A stretch of DNA of 64,000 nucleotides from Nocardia sp. NBC_00565 (GCF_036345915.1 NZ_CP107785.1:124001-188000), one strand, 5' to 3'; counted from the stretch's first letter, positions 27,359 to 36,664 are shown. Notes: generated from the sequence alone by a model not told the origin. A program made the numbers and translations.

Positions 27359-27383
27359 GCGATTGCTTGCAGGTCGCTCGAAA
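27359..27383 (-). repeat. Dispersed repeat family A, copy between merR and monooxygenase genes
   Basis: Reverse orientation copy of the 8722-8789 unit (TTTCGAGCGACCTGCAAGCA plus ATCGC on the minus strand), located 18 bases past the monooxygenase stop codon. Confidence 0.8.
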
Positions 27384-27401
27384 CAATCAGCTGGCCATCA
27401 C

Positions 27402-28904
27402 CTAGGAAACCGCCGCGATCCGCGGCTTCGTGGTGCTCGCACCGGCGGGCACGACGGTGTAGTCGCCGAGGTCCAGCGTCCGCAGTTGACCCACGTACTG
27501 CGTGGCGAAGCCCGGATACATGGTCGCGTTGAACCCGTCCTCGGTGAGGTACCAACTGCGGCAGCCGGAGTTCCAGGTGGTGCTGCCCAGCCGCCGCTGG
27601 ATCGCCGCGTTGTACCGGTCCTGGCGGTCCCGGCGCACGTCGAGCATGCGCAGATTCCGGTCCAGGATGGTGCCGATCGCGCCGACCAGATAGTCGATCT
27701 GGGCTTCCATGTACACCAGCGCCGAATTGTGTCCCGGCCCCGAATTCGGTCCGAAGGTGAAGAACAGATTCGGGTACCCGGAGACCGCGATGCTCTTGTA
27801 CGCGTAGGCGCCGCGCTGCCATTCCTCGGCCAGCACCCGCCCGTTCCGGCCGACGATCGGGATGGGCGTGCCGGTCTTGGAGACATCGAATCCGGTGGCG
27901 AAGACGATGCAATCGGCTTGGTGCTCAACACCTTCCGCGGTGCGGATGCCGTGTTCGGCGATGCGGGCGATCGGCCAGGTGATCAGCTTGCAATTGTCCC
28001 GCTGCAATGCCGGGTAGTAGTCGTCGGTCATCAGCAGCCGCTTGCATCCGGCGCGGAAATCCGGGGTGAGCTGGCGGCGCAACCACGGGTCCTTAACCTG
28101 CCTGCGCAGCTGTGCGCGTCCGACCAGTTCGACCACCCTGGTCAGCGGGGTATTCCAGACGACACCGAGCGCCACCGATTCGTGCCCGTAGAACCACGCT
28201 CGGCGCGAGAGGGATTCGGCCGCGGGCACCCGGCGGTAGAGCTCCTTGGTCAGCGGGTTGGTGCGCCGATTGACTCGGGGCAGCACCCATCCCGGTGTCC
28301 GCTGGAACACCTTGACCGCGGCGGCCCGCTCGACCAGTTCCGGAATGATCTGCACCGCACTGGCCCCGGTGCCGATCACGGCGACCCGTTTACCGGTGAA
28401 GTCGTAGTCGTGATCCCAACGGGCACTGTGGATCTTGTATCCCCGGTAATCCTCGATGCCGGGGATGTTCGGCAGACTCGCATTGGCCAGCGGTCCGGAC
28501 GCCAGCACCACGGCGCGGGCTCGAACGGCATCCGCGCGACCCTCGATGGTGATGTTCCAGACCCCGGCGGTCTCGTCGAACGCGATGCCGGTGACATTGC
28601 TGCTGAAGCGAAAGTGCTCATGCAGCCCGAACTGCGCGGCCATCGACTCGATATAGCCGAGGATCTCGCCGCTCCCGGAATAGGTATGCGACCAATTCGG
28701 GTTCGGCGCGAAACTGTAGGAGTACAGCCGCGACGGAATATCGCACGCCGCACCGGGATAGGTGTTGTCGCGCCAGGTGCCGCCGATCGCGGTGCCGCGT
28801 TCGAAGATGGCGAAATCGCCGATCCCCCTTTGTTTCAAGCGAATCGCCGCGCCGATGCCGGCGAACCCGCCGCCGATGACGGCGACGTCGAGCGTGTCGG
28901 TCAT
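27402..28904 (-). CDS. FAD-dependent monooxygenase, Baeyer-Villiger/MymA type
   Basis: 500 residues. FAD motif VIGGGFAGIG near the N-terminus, GTWRDNTYPGAACD, second Rossmann motif VIGTGASAVQ, and the FQRTPGWVLP segment near the Baeyer-Villiger fingerprint. Oxidises ketones or lipids with NADPH and O2; cytosolic. ATG 28904 has GAGGG at good spacing; ATG 28919 overlaps the upstream stop (ATGA) and is an alternative. It is the last gene of a four-gene operon that resembles the mymA (Rv3083) operon of M. tuberculosis, which remodels envelope lipids in acid. Confidence 0.9.
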   Translation of the reverse strand: MTDTLDVAVIGGGFAGIGAAIRLKQRGIGDFAIFERGTAIGGTWRDNTYPGAACDIPSRLYSYSFAPNPNWSHTYSGSGEILGYIESMAAQFGLHEHFRFSSNVTGIAFDETAGVWNITIEGRADAVRARAVVLASGPLANASLPNIPGIEDYRGYKIHSARWDHDYDFTGKRVAVIGTGASAVQIIPELVERAAAVKVFQRTPGWVLPRVNRRTNPLTKELYRRVPAAESLSRRAWFYGHESVALGVVWNTPLTRVVELVGRAQLRRQVKDPWLRRQLTPDFRAGCKRLLMTDDYYPALQRDNCKLITWPIARIAEHGIRTAEGVEHQADCIVFATGFDVSKTGTPIPIVGRNGRVLAEEWQRGAYAYKSIAVSGYPNLFFTFGPNSGPGHNSALVYMEAQIDYLVGAIGTILDRNLRMLDVRRDRQDRYNAAIQRRLGSTTWNSGCRSWYLTEDGFNATMYPGFATQYVGQLRTLDLGDYTVVPAGASTTKPRIAAVS

Positions 28905-28915
28905 GGTTTCCCTCG

Positions 28916-29842
28916 TCATGCCGCGGGCCGGTAGGTGATTTCCTTGGACCAGGTCGGGTCCTTGCGCAGCAATACCTTCGGCACCCGCGCGGTGACCTTC
29001 ACCAGCGTGTCGGCCAGCAGGTGGTAGGGGTGGCCGCGATTGATCACCCAGCCGCCGTGCATCTTGACGATCTGATACATCGGCAGCCGTCGTGCGAATT
29101 CGCTGCGCTCACCGACATTCGCGTAGCGCTTGAGCGCGGCGTACAGCTTCTCCTCGTCGACGCCCATCGCGACGATATTGTCGCGCATCTTGTTCAGCAG
29201 CGGCACATAGCTCAGCACGCCGATGATCAACGATGGCTTGGCCCAGCCGCCGACCAGATCGACGAGCAGCTTGCGCATCTGCGCGTGCCCGAGCAGATCC
29301 ATTACCGCGAAATCCACGGCCAGATGCCGGGATTCGTCGGCATTGATCTTCTTGAAGGCCTCCTGGCAGATCGGATCCTCGATCTCATCCATGATGAACT
29401 TGATCAGCGCACCGTCCAGCGTGACCTCGAGCATCGGAATCACCGTGCCGAGGAACGACATCGACATATCGTCGGCGTATTGGTCCAGGAAGTCGATGAC
29501 CAGTTTGACGTTCACATTCGGCTGCGGGATCTCATCGCCGTCGAGCATGCCCCAGCGTCGCATCAGCGCGAGTTCGGCATTGGCGTGCTTCTGCTCCTCG
29601 GCGTGGAAGTAGCGATAGATCTCGCGCAGCGTCTCGGTGGGCGCCTTCTTCGCCATGGCCGCGAAGCCACGCGCGCCGACGTTCTCGATCCACATCAGAT
29701 CGGCCATGAACGGCTTGAGTTTGGCGTGCAGTTCGGGCGAGATCGTCTCCGCGCCGGGGGCGTCCCAGTCGATATCGGCCAGCGCCCACTGGCGATCCTT
29801 GATCTTGCGGAGCATATCGTCGAAGTCCATAACGTTGGCCAT
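28916..29842 (-). CDS. Ferritin-like di-iron protein
   Basis: 308 residues, mostly helical. Two carboxylate/His signatures, EEQKHAN (about 95) and DESRHLAVDF (about 180), fit a ferritin-like di-iron centre. The length and hydrophobic helices resemble putative di-iron oxygenases/desaturases. The ATG at 29842 is one base after the upstream SDR stop. Its place in a mymA-like operon suggests oxidation of a fatty chain or ketone. Exact family not named with confidence. Confidence 0.75.
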   Translation of the reverse strand: MANVMDFDDMLRKIKDRQWALADIDWDAPGAETISPELHAKLKPFMADLMWIENVGARGFAAMAKKAPTETLREIYRYFHAEEQKHANAELALMRRWGMLDGDEIPQPNVNVKLVIDFLDQYADDMSMSFLGTVIPMLEVTLDGALIKFIMDEIEDPICQEAFKKINADESRHLAVDFAVMDLLGHAQMRKLLVDLVGGWAKPSLIIGVLSYVPLLNKMRDNIVAMGVDEEKLYAALKRYANVGERSEFARRLPMYQIVKMHGGWVINRGHPYHLLADTLVKVTARVPKVLLRKDPTWSKEITYRPAA

Positions 29843-29843
29843 G

Positions 29844-30749
29844 TCAGACTCCCGTCTTGTCGGAGACCGAGGACCGGTCTGTGGTGGTCGAGTTCTCCTG
29901 TGGCAGTAGCCGATCCAGGAGCCCGAGGGCATAGGTGTACTGGGCGGGGAAGTAGCGCTTGAGCCGCCAGATGACGTGCGCGTCCAGCTGCGGCAGCACG
30001 TAGAGCTGGCCGCGGTCGTGGGCGTCGAGGGTGGTGCGCGCGACGCGGTCGGGGGAGAAGCCGGTCAGGCGCATGAGGGTGTCGGCCAGCCGGGCCGACT
30101 GCTGGGTGATGCGGCCGTCGCGGGCCACATTGGTCTTGACGAAGGTCGGGCACAGCACGGTGACCGCGACTCCGGTGCCGCTCAGTTCGGCGGCCATGGT
30201 CTCCGACAGCGACAGCACCGCCGCCTTGGACGCGTTGTAGACCGCCATCGACGGTGCGGCGGCGAAGCCGGCCGCCGAGGCGACATTGATGATCCCGCCC
30301 CGGCGCGCGGTCCGCAGTTGCGGTGCGAAGATCTCACAGCCGTGTACGACACCCCAGAGGTTGATGCCGAGTGCCCACTCCCAGTCGTCGAAACCGATCT
30401 CGCCGACATGTTTTCCGCCGATGCCGACGCCGGCGTTGTTGACCACCAGCGTCACCGGGCGCTCGAAGAGCGATTCAGCAAAGCGCGCAAGGACTTCCAC
30501 GTCCTCGCGCCGGGACACATCGCAGCGGAAGGCATGCGCGGCGCCGGGGTGGTCGCGTTCGATCAGGGCGACGGTCTCGTCGGCGCGGGATTCATCGATA
30601 TCGGCGCAGATCACCTGCCCACCGCGGGCGGCGATTTCGAGCGCGAAGGCCCGGCCGATGCCGCTGCCCGCGCCGGTCACCACCGCGCGGGCGCCGTGCG
30701 TGCGGCGCGGCCGGATCCCCACCGGGATGAGCCTTTCCAGTCCGAACAT
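29844..30749 (-). CDS. Short-chain dehydrogenase/reductase (SadH/Rv3085-like)
   Basis: 301 residues. Cofactor motif TGAGSGIG, NNAG (VVNNAGVGIGG), catalytic Ser and the YNASK pair. An additional C-terminal segment with RLKRYFPAQYTYALG is typical of the longer mycobacterial SadH-like SDRs. It lies between the lipase and the di-iron protein with gaps of one base, so the genes are coupled. Confidence 0.9.
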   Translation of the reverse strand: MFGLERLIPVGIRPRRTHGARAVVTGAGSGIGRAFALEIAARGGQVICADIDESRADETVALIERDHPGAAHAFRCDVSRREDVEVLARFAESLFERPVTLVVNNAGVGIGGKHVGEIGFDDWEWALGINLWGVVHGCEIFAPQLRTARRGGIINVASAAGFAAAPSMAVYNASKAAVLSLSETMAAELSGTGVAVTVLCPTFVKTNVARDGRITQQSARLADTLMRLTGFSPDRVARTTLDAHDRGQLYVLPQLDAHVIWRLKRYFPAQYTYALGLLDRLLPQENSTTTDRSSVSDKTGV

Positions 30750-30750
30750 G

Positions 30751-31740
30751 TCAGCTCACCTTCTCCGAGACGGTGTTGCGGGAAATCACTGCGGCGCAAA
30801 GAAAATCGGCGGCCCGATCCAGTGCCGGGTCGGCCTCCGGCACCAGCAGGGGCAGTGCTTGGAAGACGTGGACCTGGCCCGGCCAGACCTCGAGTGCGCA
30901 GTCACCACCCGCACCGAGGACCATCTCGTGCAGGTGTCGAGCGTCGGCACTGAGCATTTCGGCGCCGCCCACCTGGATCAGGATCGGCGGCAAGGCCATA
31001 CCCGGTGTGACGCGCAGTCGCAGGCGCGGCGCGTCGGCGGGCAGGCCGCGCGTGTAGGCGTGTGGGAGTCGGCCGGCCGCGCGGGCGGAGATGACCGGAT
31101 CCCGGTGCCGCCGTTCCTGTTCGGTGGCCAGCCCGAGGGTGAGATCGAGCAGTGGGGAGAACATGGCGACGGCGGCGGGCTGCGGCCGGGCATGGTGTTC
31201 GTTCTCGATCAGCAGATCCAGAGCGAGGTGCCCGCCCGCCGAATCGCAGGCGATGACCAGGTCCTGCGCGGCGAAACCGCGGTCGAGCAGCCAGCGGTAT
31301 CCGGCCTCGACGTCATCGGCGGCGGCCGGAAACCGATGCTCCGGCGCGAGCCGGTAGTCGGTGAGGAAGACCGGCAGTCCGGTCTTCTGCGACAGCCGCG
31401 CGGCCAGTCCGCGGTGCGTGCGGGCCGAGCACAGCACATAGCCGCTGCCGTGGATGTAGTAGATGGCGCGCTGACCGAAATCCACACCGGGTGCGCGGAC
31501 CCATTCGCCCCGGACCGCGCCGGACCTGACCTGGGTGACGGCCGTGCCGCGCGGTGGTGGCCCCGCCGTGGCCATGATCGTCGCGATCAGCTTGCGTGCG
31601 AACCAGACTCCCGGTGCGTTCATGGGTACCGCGTTGTTGAGCGGCCGCAGCCCGATCTCACATGCCGTGGCAGCGAGCCGGGACCGTGCCGAGGGCACCG
31701 TCGAAACGCCGGGGACCGAGGTCCTCGTTGACCTTGTCAT
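30751..31740 (-). CDS. Alpha/beta hydrolase, HSL family (LipR-like esterase)
   Basis: 329 residues. The oxyanion motif is HGSG (IHGSGYV), the nucleophile lies in CDSAGGH, and an Asp and His follow in the C-terminal part (VHVF). N-terminal 50 residues form a cap. The nearest functional idea is LipR of the mymA operon. It is first in the operon and starts with ATG 31740. Confidence 0.88.
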   Translation of the reverse strand: MTRSTRTSVPGVSTVPSARSRLAATACEIGLRPLNNAVPMNAPGVWFARKLIATIMATAGPPPRGTAVTQVRSGAVRGEWVRAPGVDFGQRAIYYIHGSGYVLCSARTHRGLAARLSQKTGLPVFLTDYRLAPEHRFPAAADDVEAGYRWLLDRGFAAQDLVIACDSAGGHLALDLLIENEHHARPQPAAVAMFSPLLDLTLGLATEQERRHRDPVISARAAGRLPHAYTRGLPADAPRLRLRVTPGMALPPILIQVGGAEMLSADARHLHEMVLGAGGDCALEVWPGQVHVFQALPLLVPEADPALDRAADFLCAAVISRNTVSEKVS

Positions 31741-31830
31741 GAGCTAAGCGTCAGGTATGAATGTGCCAGTTGTCAATGGCACATTCAGAACAGGCTGGCT
31801 ACGAGGGGGGCGTGACCAGTGATCGACGGG

Positions 31831-32787
31831 TCAGTAACCGCGTTCGGTGTCGATGGGTGCCAGCAGGTCGCGGCCGCCGACGAAGCGGAGCACATTCTCG
31901 CCGACATGATCGGCGAAGGCGGCCAGCCGCAGCTGTGGGGGATTCGAATCATGCGGTGTGACAATGGCATTCGGCAGCACCCAGAACGGGTGACCGTCCG
32001 GCAGCGGTTCCGGATCGGTGACATCGAGGCCGGCGCCGCCGATCGCGCCCACGGCCAGTGCGGCGACCAGGGCGTCGGTGTCGATGAGACTGCCGCGCGC
32101 CACATTGATCACCCAGGACGACGGCTTCAGCCGAGCCAGCTCGTCTGCTCCGACCAGGTGTTTCGTCGCGGGCGTCGCGGGGGCGGCGATCACCACGTGA
32201 TCGGTGCGCGGCCAGACGCGGGCGAGATGGTCCGCCGAGATCGTCTCGATGGTGTCCGGAATGCCGGGTCCGGTCACCGCGCGGCCGGACCGGTTGACCG
32301 CGATGATGTGCGCGCCCAGCGGGACGAGCATGGGAATCAGTGCCCGCCCGATGCCGCCCGCGCCGACGATGGTCACGGTCTTGCCGCGCAATGTGCCGAC
32401 GTGCGGGAAGAAATCCTGCTGTCGCCAACTGCCCGCCCGCAGATGTTCGGGCAGGTAGCGCACCCCGGCGAGCAGCAGCATCAGCGCGTGCTCGGCCACG
32501 CTGGCGGCGAAAGCGCCCGCGGCGGAGGTGAATCGAATATTCGGATGCCTGGCGAAGATCCCCGCGGTGAACCAGTCCTCGATACCGGCCGCGGGCAGCT
32601 GCACCCATTCGACGGATTCGGGCAGTTCCTCGGGGAACTCGCCGGGACCACCGACCCAGATCAACGCTCTGGCCTGATCCAGATCGGCGACGGTCGCGCC
32701 GCCTTCGACGACGGCCTTGTACAGCAGCGTCGGCGCGGGCGTGGACGGGCCGATCGCGACCGGAACCGGAACCTCGGCGGGGCTCAT
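31831..32787 (-). CDS. D-isomer-specific 2-hydroxyacid dehydrogenase
   Basis: 318 residues. NAD-binding VGAGGIGRAL, then NVARGSLID with the catalytic Arg, ending with an EP and an H (TPHDSNPP) in the usual order. Acts on 2-hydroxy/2-keto acids with NAD(P)H; substrate not predictable. Start ATG 32787 has AGGAGG six bases upstream. Confidence 0.9.
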   Translation of the reverse strand: MSPAEVPVPVAIGPSTPAPTLLYKAVVEGGATVADLDQARALIWVGGPGEFPEELPESVEWVQLPAAGIEDWFTAGIFARHPNIRFTSAAGAFAASVAEHALMLLLAGVRYLPEHLRAGSWRQQDFFPHVGTLRGKTVTIVGAGGIGRALIPMLVPLGAHIIAVNRSGRAVTGPGIPDTIETISADHLARVWPRTDHVVIAAPATPATKHLVGADELARLKPSSWVINVARGSLIDTDALVAALAVGAIGGAGLDVTDPEPLPDGHPFWVLPNAIVTPHDSNPPQLRLAAFADHVGENVLRFVGGRDLLAPIDTERGY

Positions 32788-32857
32788 GAACGACCTCCTG
32801 ACGCAGGCAACACCACTCGCGAACCGTAGCACCGGCGGGTGCGGCGGCCGTTGACTG

Positions 32858-33814
32858 CTAGTCCTCGTCGAGGTCGACCTCGAGTTTGTCGCGCTCGGCC
32901 CATTCGAGCAGTTGGTCGATGCGGAACACCGCCTCGTCGATGCCCGCGTGCAGATCGCCGAATTCGGCGAAGCGGGCGGGGACGGTCTTCATGGTGAAGT
33001 CGCGCGGGTCGGCATCCGGGATCTCGTCCCGGTGGATGGGCGTGGACACCGTCGCCTCCGGCACACCGCGCACCGAGTAGGCGGCAGCGATGGTGTGATC
33101 GCGGGCGTTCTGGTTGTAGTCGACGAACAGCAGCTTCGGATCGCGGTCCTTGCGCCACCAGGTGGTGGTCACATCGTCGGGCGCACGCCGCTCGACCTCG
33201 TGTGCGAAGGCGAGTGCGGCGCGGCGCACCTCGGTGAAACCCCATTCCGGCGCGATGCGCACATAGATGTGCAGGCCCTTGCCGCCGGAAGTCTTCGGCC
33301 AGCCCACCGCGCCCAACTCGTCGAGCACCTCGTGCGCCACGCCCGCCACCCGCTGCACCCGCGACCACGGGCAGTCCGGCATCGGATCCAGATCGATCCG
33401 CCATTCGTCCGGTCGCTCGGTGTCCGCGCGGCGCGAGTTCCACGGATGGAACTCGACCGTCGACATCTGCACCGCCCAGATGATATCGGCCAACTCGTCG
33501 ACACAGAGTTCATCGGCGTGCCTGCCGTAGCGCGGGAAAAAGACCCGCACCGTGGGAATCCAGTCCGGCGCACCGGCGGGCAGCCGCTTCTGATGCACCT
33601 TGTCACCCGCCAGGCCCTTCGGGAACCGGTGCAGCATGCACGGCCGATCCCGCAGCGCGCGGACGATGCCGTCGCCGACGCTCAGGTAGTACTGCACCAG
33701 ATCGAGCTTGGTCGCGCCGGACTCCGGGAAGTAGATCCGGTCCGGGTTGGAGATGCGGACGGTGCGGTCGCCGACATCGAGTTCGATGGCGGACGACGCG
33801 GACTTGCTGGCCAC
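32858..33814 (-). CDS. LigD-type DNA polymerase (primase-polymerase) domain protein
   Basis: 318 residues. It covers the polymerase domain only, without ligase or nuclease domains, like the stand-alone PolD/LigD-POL proteins of mycobacteria. DLDP (IDLDPMP) supplies the metal-binding Asp pair and SGGKGLHIYV is the conserved core motif; the third Asp lies in LFVDYN. It may act in NHEJ or gap repair with Ku and LigD encoded elsewhere. GTG start at 33814; divergent from marR. Confidence 0.92.
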   Translation of the reverse strand: MASKSASSAIELDVGDRTVRISNPDRIYFPESGATKLDLVQYYLSVGDGIVRALRDRPCMLHRFPKGLAGDKVHQKRLPAGAPDWIPTVRVFFPRYGRHADELCVDELADIIWAVQMSTVEFHPWNSRRADTERPDEWRIDLDPMPDCPWSRVQRVAGVAHEVLDELGAVGWPKTSGGKGLHIYVRIAPEWGFTEVRRAALAFAHEVERRAPDDVTTTWWRKDRDPKLLFVDYNQNARDHTIAAAYSVRGVPEATVSTPIHRDEIPDADPRDFTMKTVPARFAEFGDLHAGIDEAVFRIDQLLEWAERDKLEVDLDED

Positions 33815-33865
33815 CTGTCCGACGATAACGGCTGCGCGGGCCCGCCGCCCGCATCCCGAGTGATG

Positions 33866-33909
33866 TGCAGTTCAAACTGTGCAGCCAAAACTGTACAGTT
33901 TGGACTGCA
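33866..33909. promoter_or_regulatory. Putative MarR operator (nested palindromes)
   Basis: TGCAGTTCAAACTGT (33866-33880) and ACAGTTTGGACTGCA (33895-33909) form an inverted repeat with one mismatch. Inside it AAACTGTACAGTTT (33888-33901) is a perfect 14-bp palindrome. It lies 19 bases before the marR start and is AT-rich compared with its surroundings, as expected for a MarR-family autoregulatory site also facing ligD. Confidence 0.8.
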
Positions 33910-33927
33910 TAAATTAGAGTCGATGGC

Positions 33928-34368
33928 ATGGACGAGAAGATCTCCGAATCCGCCGTCCGAGCCGCCAGTGAGGTGCGGGTCGTCATCGGCAGGTTGCGCC
34001 GCCGCCTGCGCGAACTGGCCACCGAAGACGACCTCACCCCGTCGCAGACCGCGGTGCTCAGCCGTTTGGACAAGGACGGCGCGGCATCAACCAGTGATCT
34101 GGCGGTCGGAGAGCGGGTGCGCCAGCAGTCGATGGCGATGACCGTCTCGGCGCTGGAGCGCTGCGGTTTCGTCGAGCGCCGTCCGGACCCCGCGGACGGG
34201 CGCAGGCAGTTGCTGTCGCTGACCGTCGCGGGACGCGAGCGACTACAGGGTGATCGGCAGGCGCGCCAGGAGTGGTTGGCGCGGACGCTGCAGCGCTGTT
34301 GCACCGAGGCGCAACGGCGCACCATCCTCGAAGCGCTCGCGCTGCTCGACGACGTCGCGCAATCGTGA
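33928..34368 (+). CDS. MarR-family transcriptional regulator
   Basis: 146 residues. Winged helix with LTPSQTAVLSRLDKDGAAST, the recognition helix region and the wing PDPADGRRQLLSLT. It probably represses itself and the coupled MFS gene (GTGA overlap) by binding the palindrome just upstream. Ligand unknown, likely a small aromatic. Confidence 0.93.
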   Translation: MDEKISESAVRAASEVRVVIGRLRRRLRELATEDDLTPSQTAVLSRLDKDGAASTSDLAVGERVRQQSMAMTVSALERCGFVERRPDPADGRRQLLSLTVAGRERLQGDRQARQEWLARTLQRCCTEAQRRTILEALALLDDVAQS

Positions 34369-35765
34369 CGGCGGTCGAGCAGGTGCGATTATCCACTGGC
34401 ACACCGGGATTCGACCGCAAGCTGATCGCGCCGATGATCCTCGGTTCGATCCTGAATCCGATCAACTCCTCGATGCTGGCGGTGGCATTGGTGCCCATCG
34501 GGAAGGCGTTCGGTGCGCCGCCGTCGGAAACCATCTGGCTGGTTTCCGCGCTGTACCTCGCCACTGCGGTCGGGCAGCCGGTCGTCGGGCGGCTGGTCGA
34601 CCGATTCGGGCCGCGCGTGCTCTATCTGATCGGCACCGGGCTGGTCGGAGTCGCGGGCGTGCTCGGTGCGCTCGCGCCCGGTCTAGGGGTGCTGGTTCTG
34701 TCCAGGGTGCTGCTGGGATTCGGTACCTCGGCCGCGTATCCGGCCTCGATGTTCTTGTTGCGCAGCGAATCCGAGCGCACCGGCTTGCAGAGCCCGGCTG
34801 GTGTGCTTGCGATGTTGTCGATCGTCAATCAGGTGATGGTGGTGGTCGGGCCGACGCTGGGCGGCGCGCTGATCGGTGTCGGCGGTTGGCATCTGATCTT
34901 CACCATCAATGTGCCGCTGTCGCTGGCCTGCTTGGTGCTCGGGCGGATGAGCTTGCCCAAGTTGGCCGCGTTGCCCGCGGCCGTGCGGGCCGGGCAGGTC
35001 GGCGGGGTGGATATCGCGGGCATGGTCTTGTTCGCGGGAGCGCTCGTCTCCTCGATGCTGTTTCTGATGAAACCTGCTGTCGCACATTGGTATCTGCTGG
35101 TGATCGCCGGTGTGGTCGGGCTGCTGTTCGTGCTGCGGGAGTTGCGCGCCGCCGCGCCGTTCATCGATCTGCGGGTGCTCGGTGGTAATGCGCCGCTGCT
35201 GGCGACCTATGGTCGTCAGGTGCTCGCGTTCGTCACGGTTTATGCCTTCCTCTATGGCTTTACGCAATGGCTGGAGGAGGGGCGGTCGCTGAGCGCGTCG
35301 GTGGCCGGGCTGGTGCTGTTGCCGATGTCGTTGAGCGCCATCGCGATTACCGCGATCACCGGACGGCGCAGTCAGGTGCGCGGCAAGCTCATCGCCGGTG
35401 CGCTGCTGCAAGTCGCGGCGTGTTCGTGCCTGTTGCTACTCGGTCCGCACACCGGGATCTGGCTGCTCGTGGCGCTCGGCGCGCTGGTCGGCCTGCCACA
35501 GGGACTCAACGGCCTGGCCAATCAGAACGCGCTGTACCACCAGGCCGATCCGGCGCGGATGGCCTCCTCCGCCGGATTGCTGCGCACCGGAACGTATCTC
35601 GGCGCGCTGATCGCCGCGGCGGCCAATGCCGCGGTGTTCCCGTACGCCGCGGACAGTGCCGGTGTACACGAGTTGGCGGTGCTGCTGCTCGTTGTCTCGG
35701 TACTGCTGGTGATCGTTACCCTCGCGGATCGCTCGCTGGCGCGGGTGGGGCGCGACGCGGTCTGA
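34365..35765 (+). CDS. MFS efflux transporter (DHA2-like)
   Basis: 466 residues with 12-14 predicted membrane helices. Motif A-like VDRFGPRVLYLIG between helices 2 and 3, and the antiporter-type G-rich motif (GPTLGGALIG) in helix 5. Translationally coupled to marR (GTG 34365 overlaps TGA). Probable drug or metabolite exporter under MarR control. Earlier in-frame starts within marR are not credible. Confidence 0.93.
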   Translation: MTAVEQVRLSTGTPGFDRKLIAPMILGSILNPINSSMLAVALVPIGKAFGAPPSETIWLVSALYLATAVGQPVVGRLVDRFGPRVLYLIGTGLVGVAGVLGALAPGLGVLVLSRVLLGFGTSAAYPASMFLLRSESERTGLQSPAGVLAMLSIVNQVMVVVGPTLGGALIGVGGWHLIFTINVPLSLACLVLGRMSLPKLAALPAAVRAGQVGGVDIAGMVLFAGALVSSMLFLMKPAVAHWYLLVIAGVVGLLFVLRELRAAAPFIDLRVLGGNAPLLATYGRQVLAFVTVYAFLYGFTQWLEEGRSLSASVAGLVLLPMSLSAIAITAITGRRSQVRGKLIAGALLQVAACSCLLLLGPHTGIWLLVALGALVGLPQGLNGLANQNALYHQADPARMASSAGLLRTGTYLGALIAAAANAAVFPYAADSAGVHELAVLLLVVSVLLVIVTLADRSLARVGRDAV

Positions 35766-35809
35766 ATCTCCTATACCCCCAAGTGAATTCATCTCAGAAA
35801 GGCTTGATC

Positions 35810-36391
35810 ATGCCGGTCACCACACTCGACGATCGCACCGCTCTGGTCCTCATCGACCTGCAGCGCGGCGTCGTCGGTATCTCGTGCCAACCACATTCGG
35901 CCGCGGCGGTCGTCGAGAACTCCGCCGCGCTCGCCCACGCGTTCCGTGCGCACGGCCTGCCGGTCGTGCTGGTGCGGGTCTCGTTCGCCGCCGATGGCGC
36001 CGATCAGCTGAAGGGGCGCAACGAATTTCGGCGCCCAGGTGGCAATCCACCCGAGGGCTGGGACCGGATCGTGGACGAGCTGACCGATCATCCCGAGGAC
36101 ATCCATGTCACCAAGCGCAACTGGGGCGCCTTCTACGGCACCGACCTCGACCTGCAACTGCGCCGCCGCGGCATTACCCAAATCGTGCTCGCCGGGATCG
36201 CCACCAGCATCGGCGTCGAATCCACCGCCCGCGCCGCGCACGAACACGGCTATCACGTCACGCTGGCGGCCGACGCCATGACCGATTCCGATGCCGACGC
36301 ACACCGGCACAGCATCACCAAGATATTTCCGCGCCTCGGCGAGACCGGCAGCACCGCCGAGATCGTCGAGCTACTGGCCGCGACCCGCTGA
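35810..36391 (+). CDS. Isochorismatase-family hydrolase lacking the usual Cys
   Basis: 193 residues. Asp in VLIDLQRG, Lys in VTKRNWGAFYGTDLD, and the GIATSIGVESTARAA segment, in which Gly replaces the nucleophilic Cys of amidase-type members. True isochorismatases such as EntB and PhzD also lack that Cys, so a vinyl-ether or other hydrolysis is possible. It follows the MFS gene by 45 bases and may be part of the MarR unit. Confidence 0.88.
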   Translation: MPVTTLDDRTALVLIDLQRGVVGISCQPHSAAAVVENSAALAHAFRAHGLPVVLVRVSFAADGADQLKGRNEFRRPGGNPPEGWDRIVDELTDHPEDIHVTKRNWGAFYGTDLDLQLRRRGITQIVLAGIATSIGVESTARAAHEHGYHVTLAADAMTDSDADAHRHSITKIFPRLGETGSTAEIVELLAATR

Positions 36392-36454
36392 TCAGCGACT
36401 TCGCCGGTTGCGAACTTCGCTGACCAGCGGGGCGAACAGGCGCACACTGGCGAG

Positions 36455-36664
36455 ATGATGACCAAGCTGATGCGCGCGATTCGTCGATTGATCGGCCGTG
36501 GTGCCGTGCCCGCCGGGGGTGGGCGCGGCCCCGGCGAGGCCGGTGGCGGCGCGGCGGGTGTGCGCGAGCCACGCAGGCCCATACCGCCGGACGACCAGCT
36601 GAGCGCCACCAAACGAATCGAGCCGGATCCGCCCACGCTTCGGCTACCGGACGCGCGCCAGTAG
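36455..36664 (+). CDS. Hypothetical small protein
   Basis: 69 residues; basic N-terminal helix (MRAIRRLIGR), a Gly/Ala-rich centre and a Pro-rich C-terminus with charged residues. No family recognised and no strong ribosome-binding site. Codon use is consistent with coding. Low confidence that it is expressed. Confidence 0.35.
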   Translation: MMTKLMRAIRRLIGRGAVPAGGGRGPGEAGGGAAGVREPRRPIPPDDQLSATKRIEPDPPTLRLPDARQ

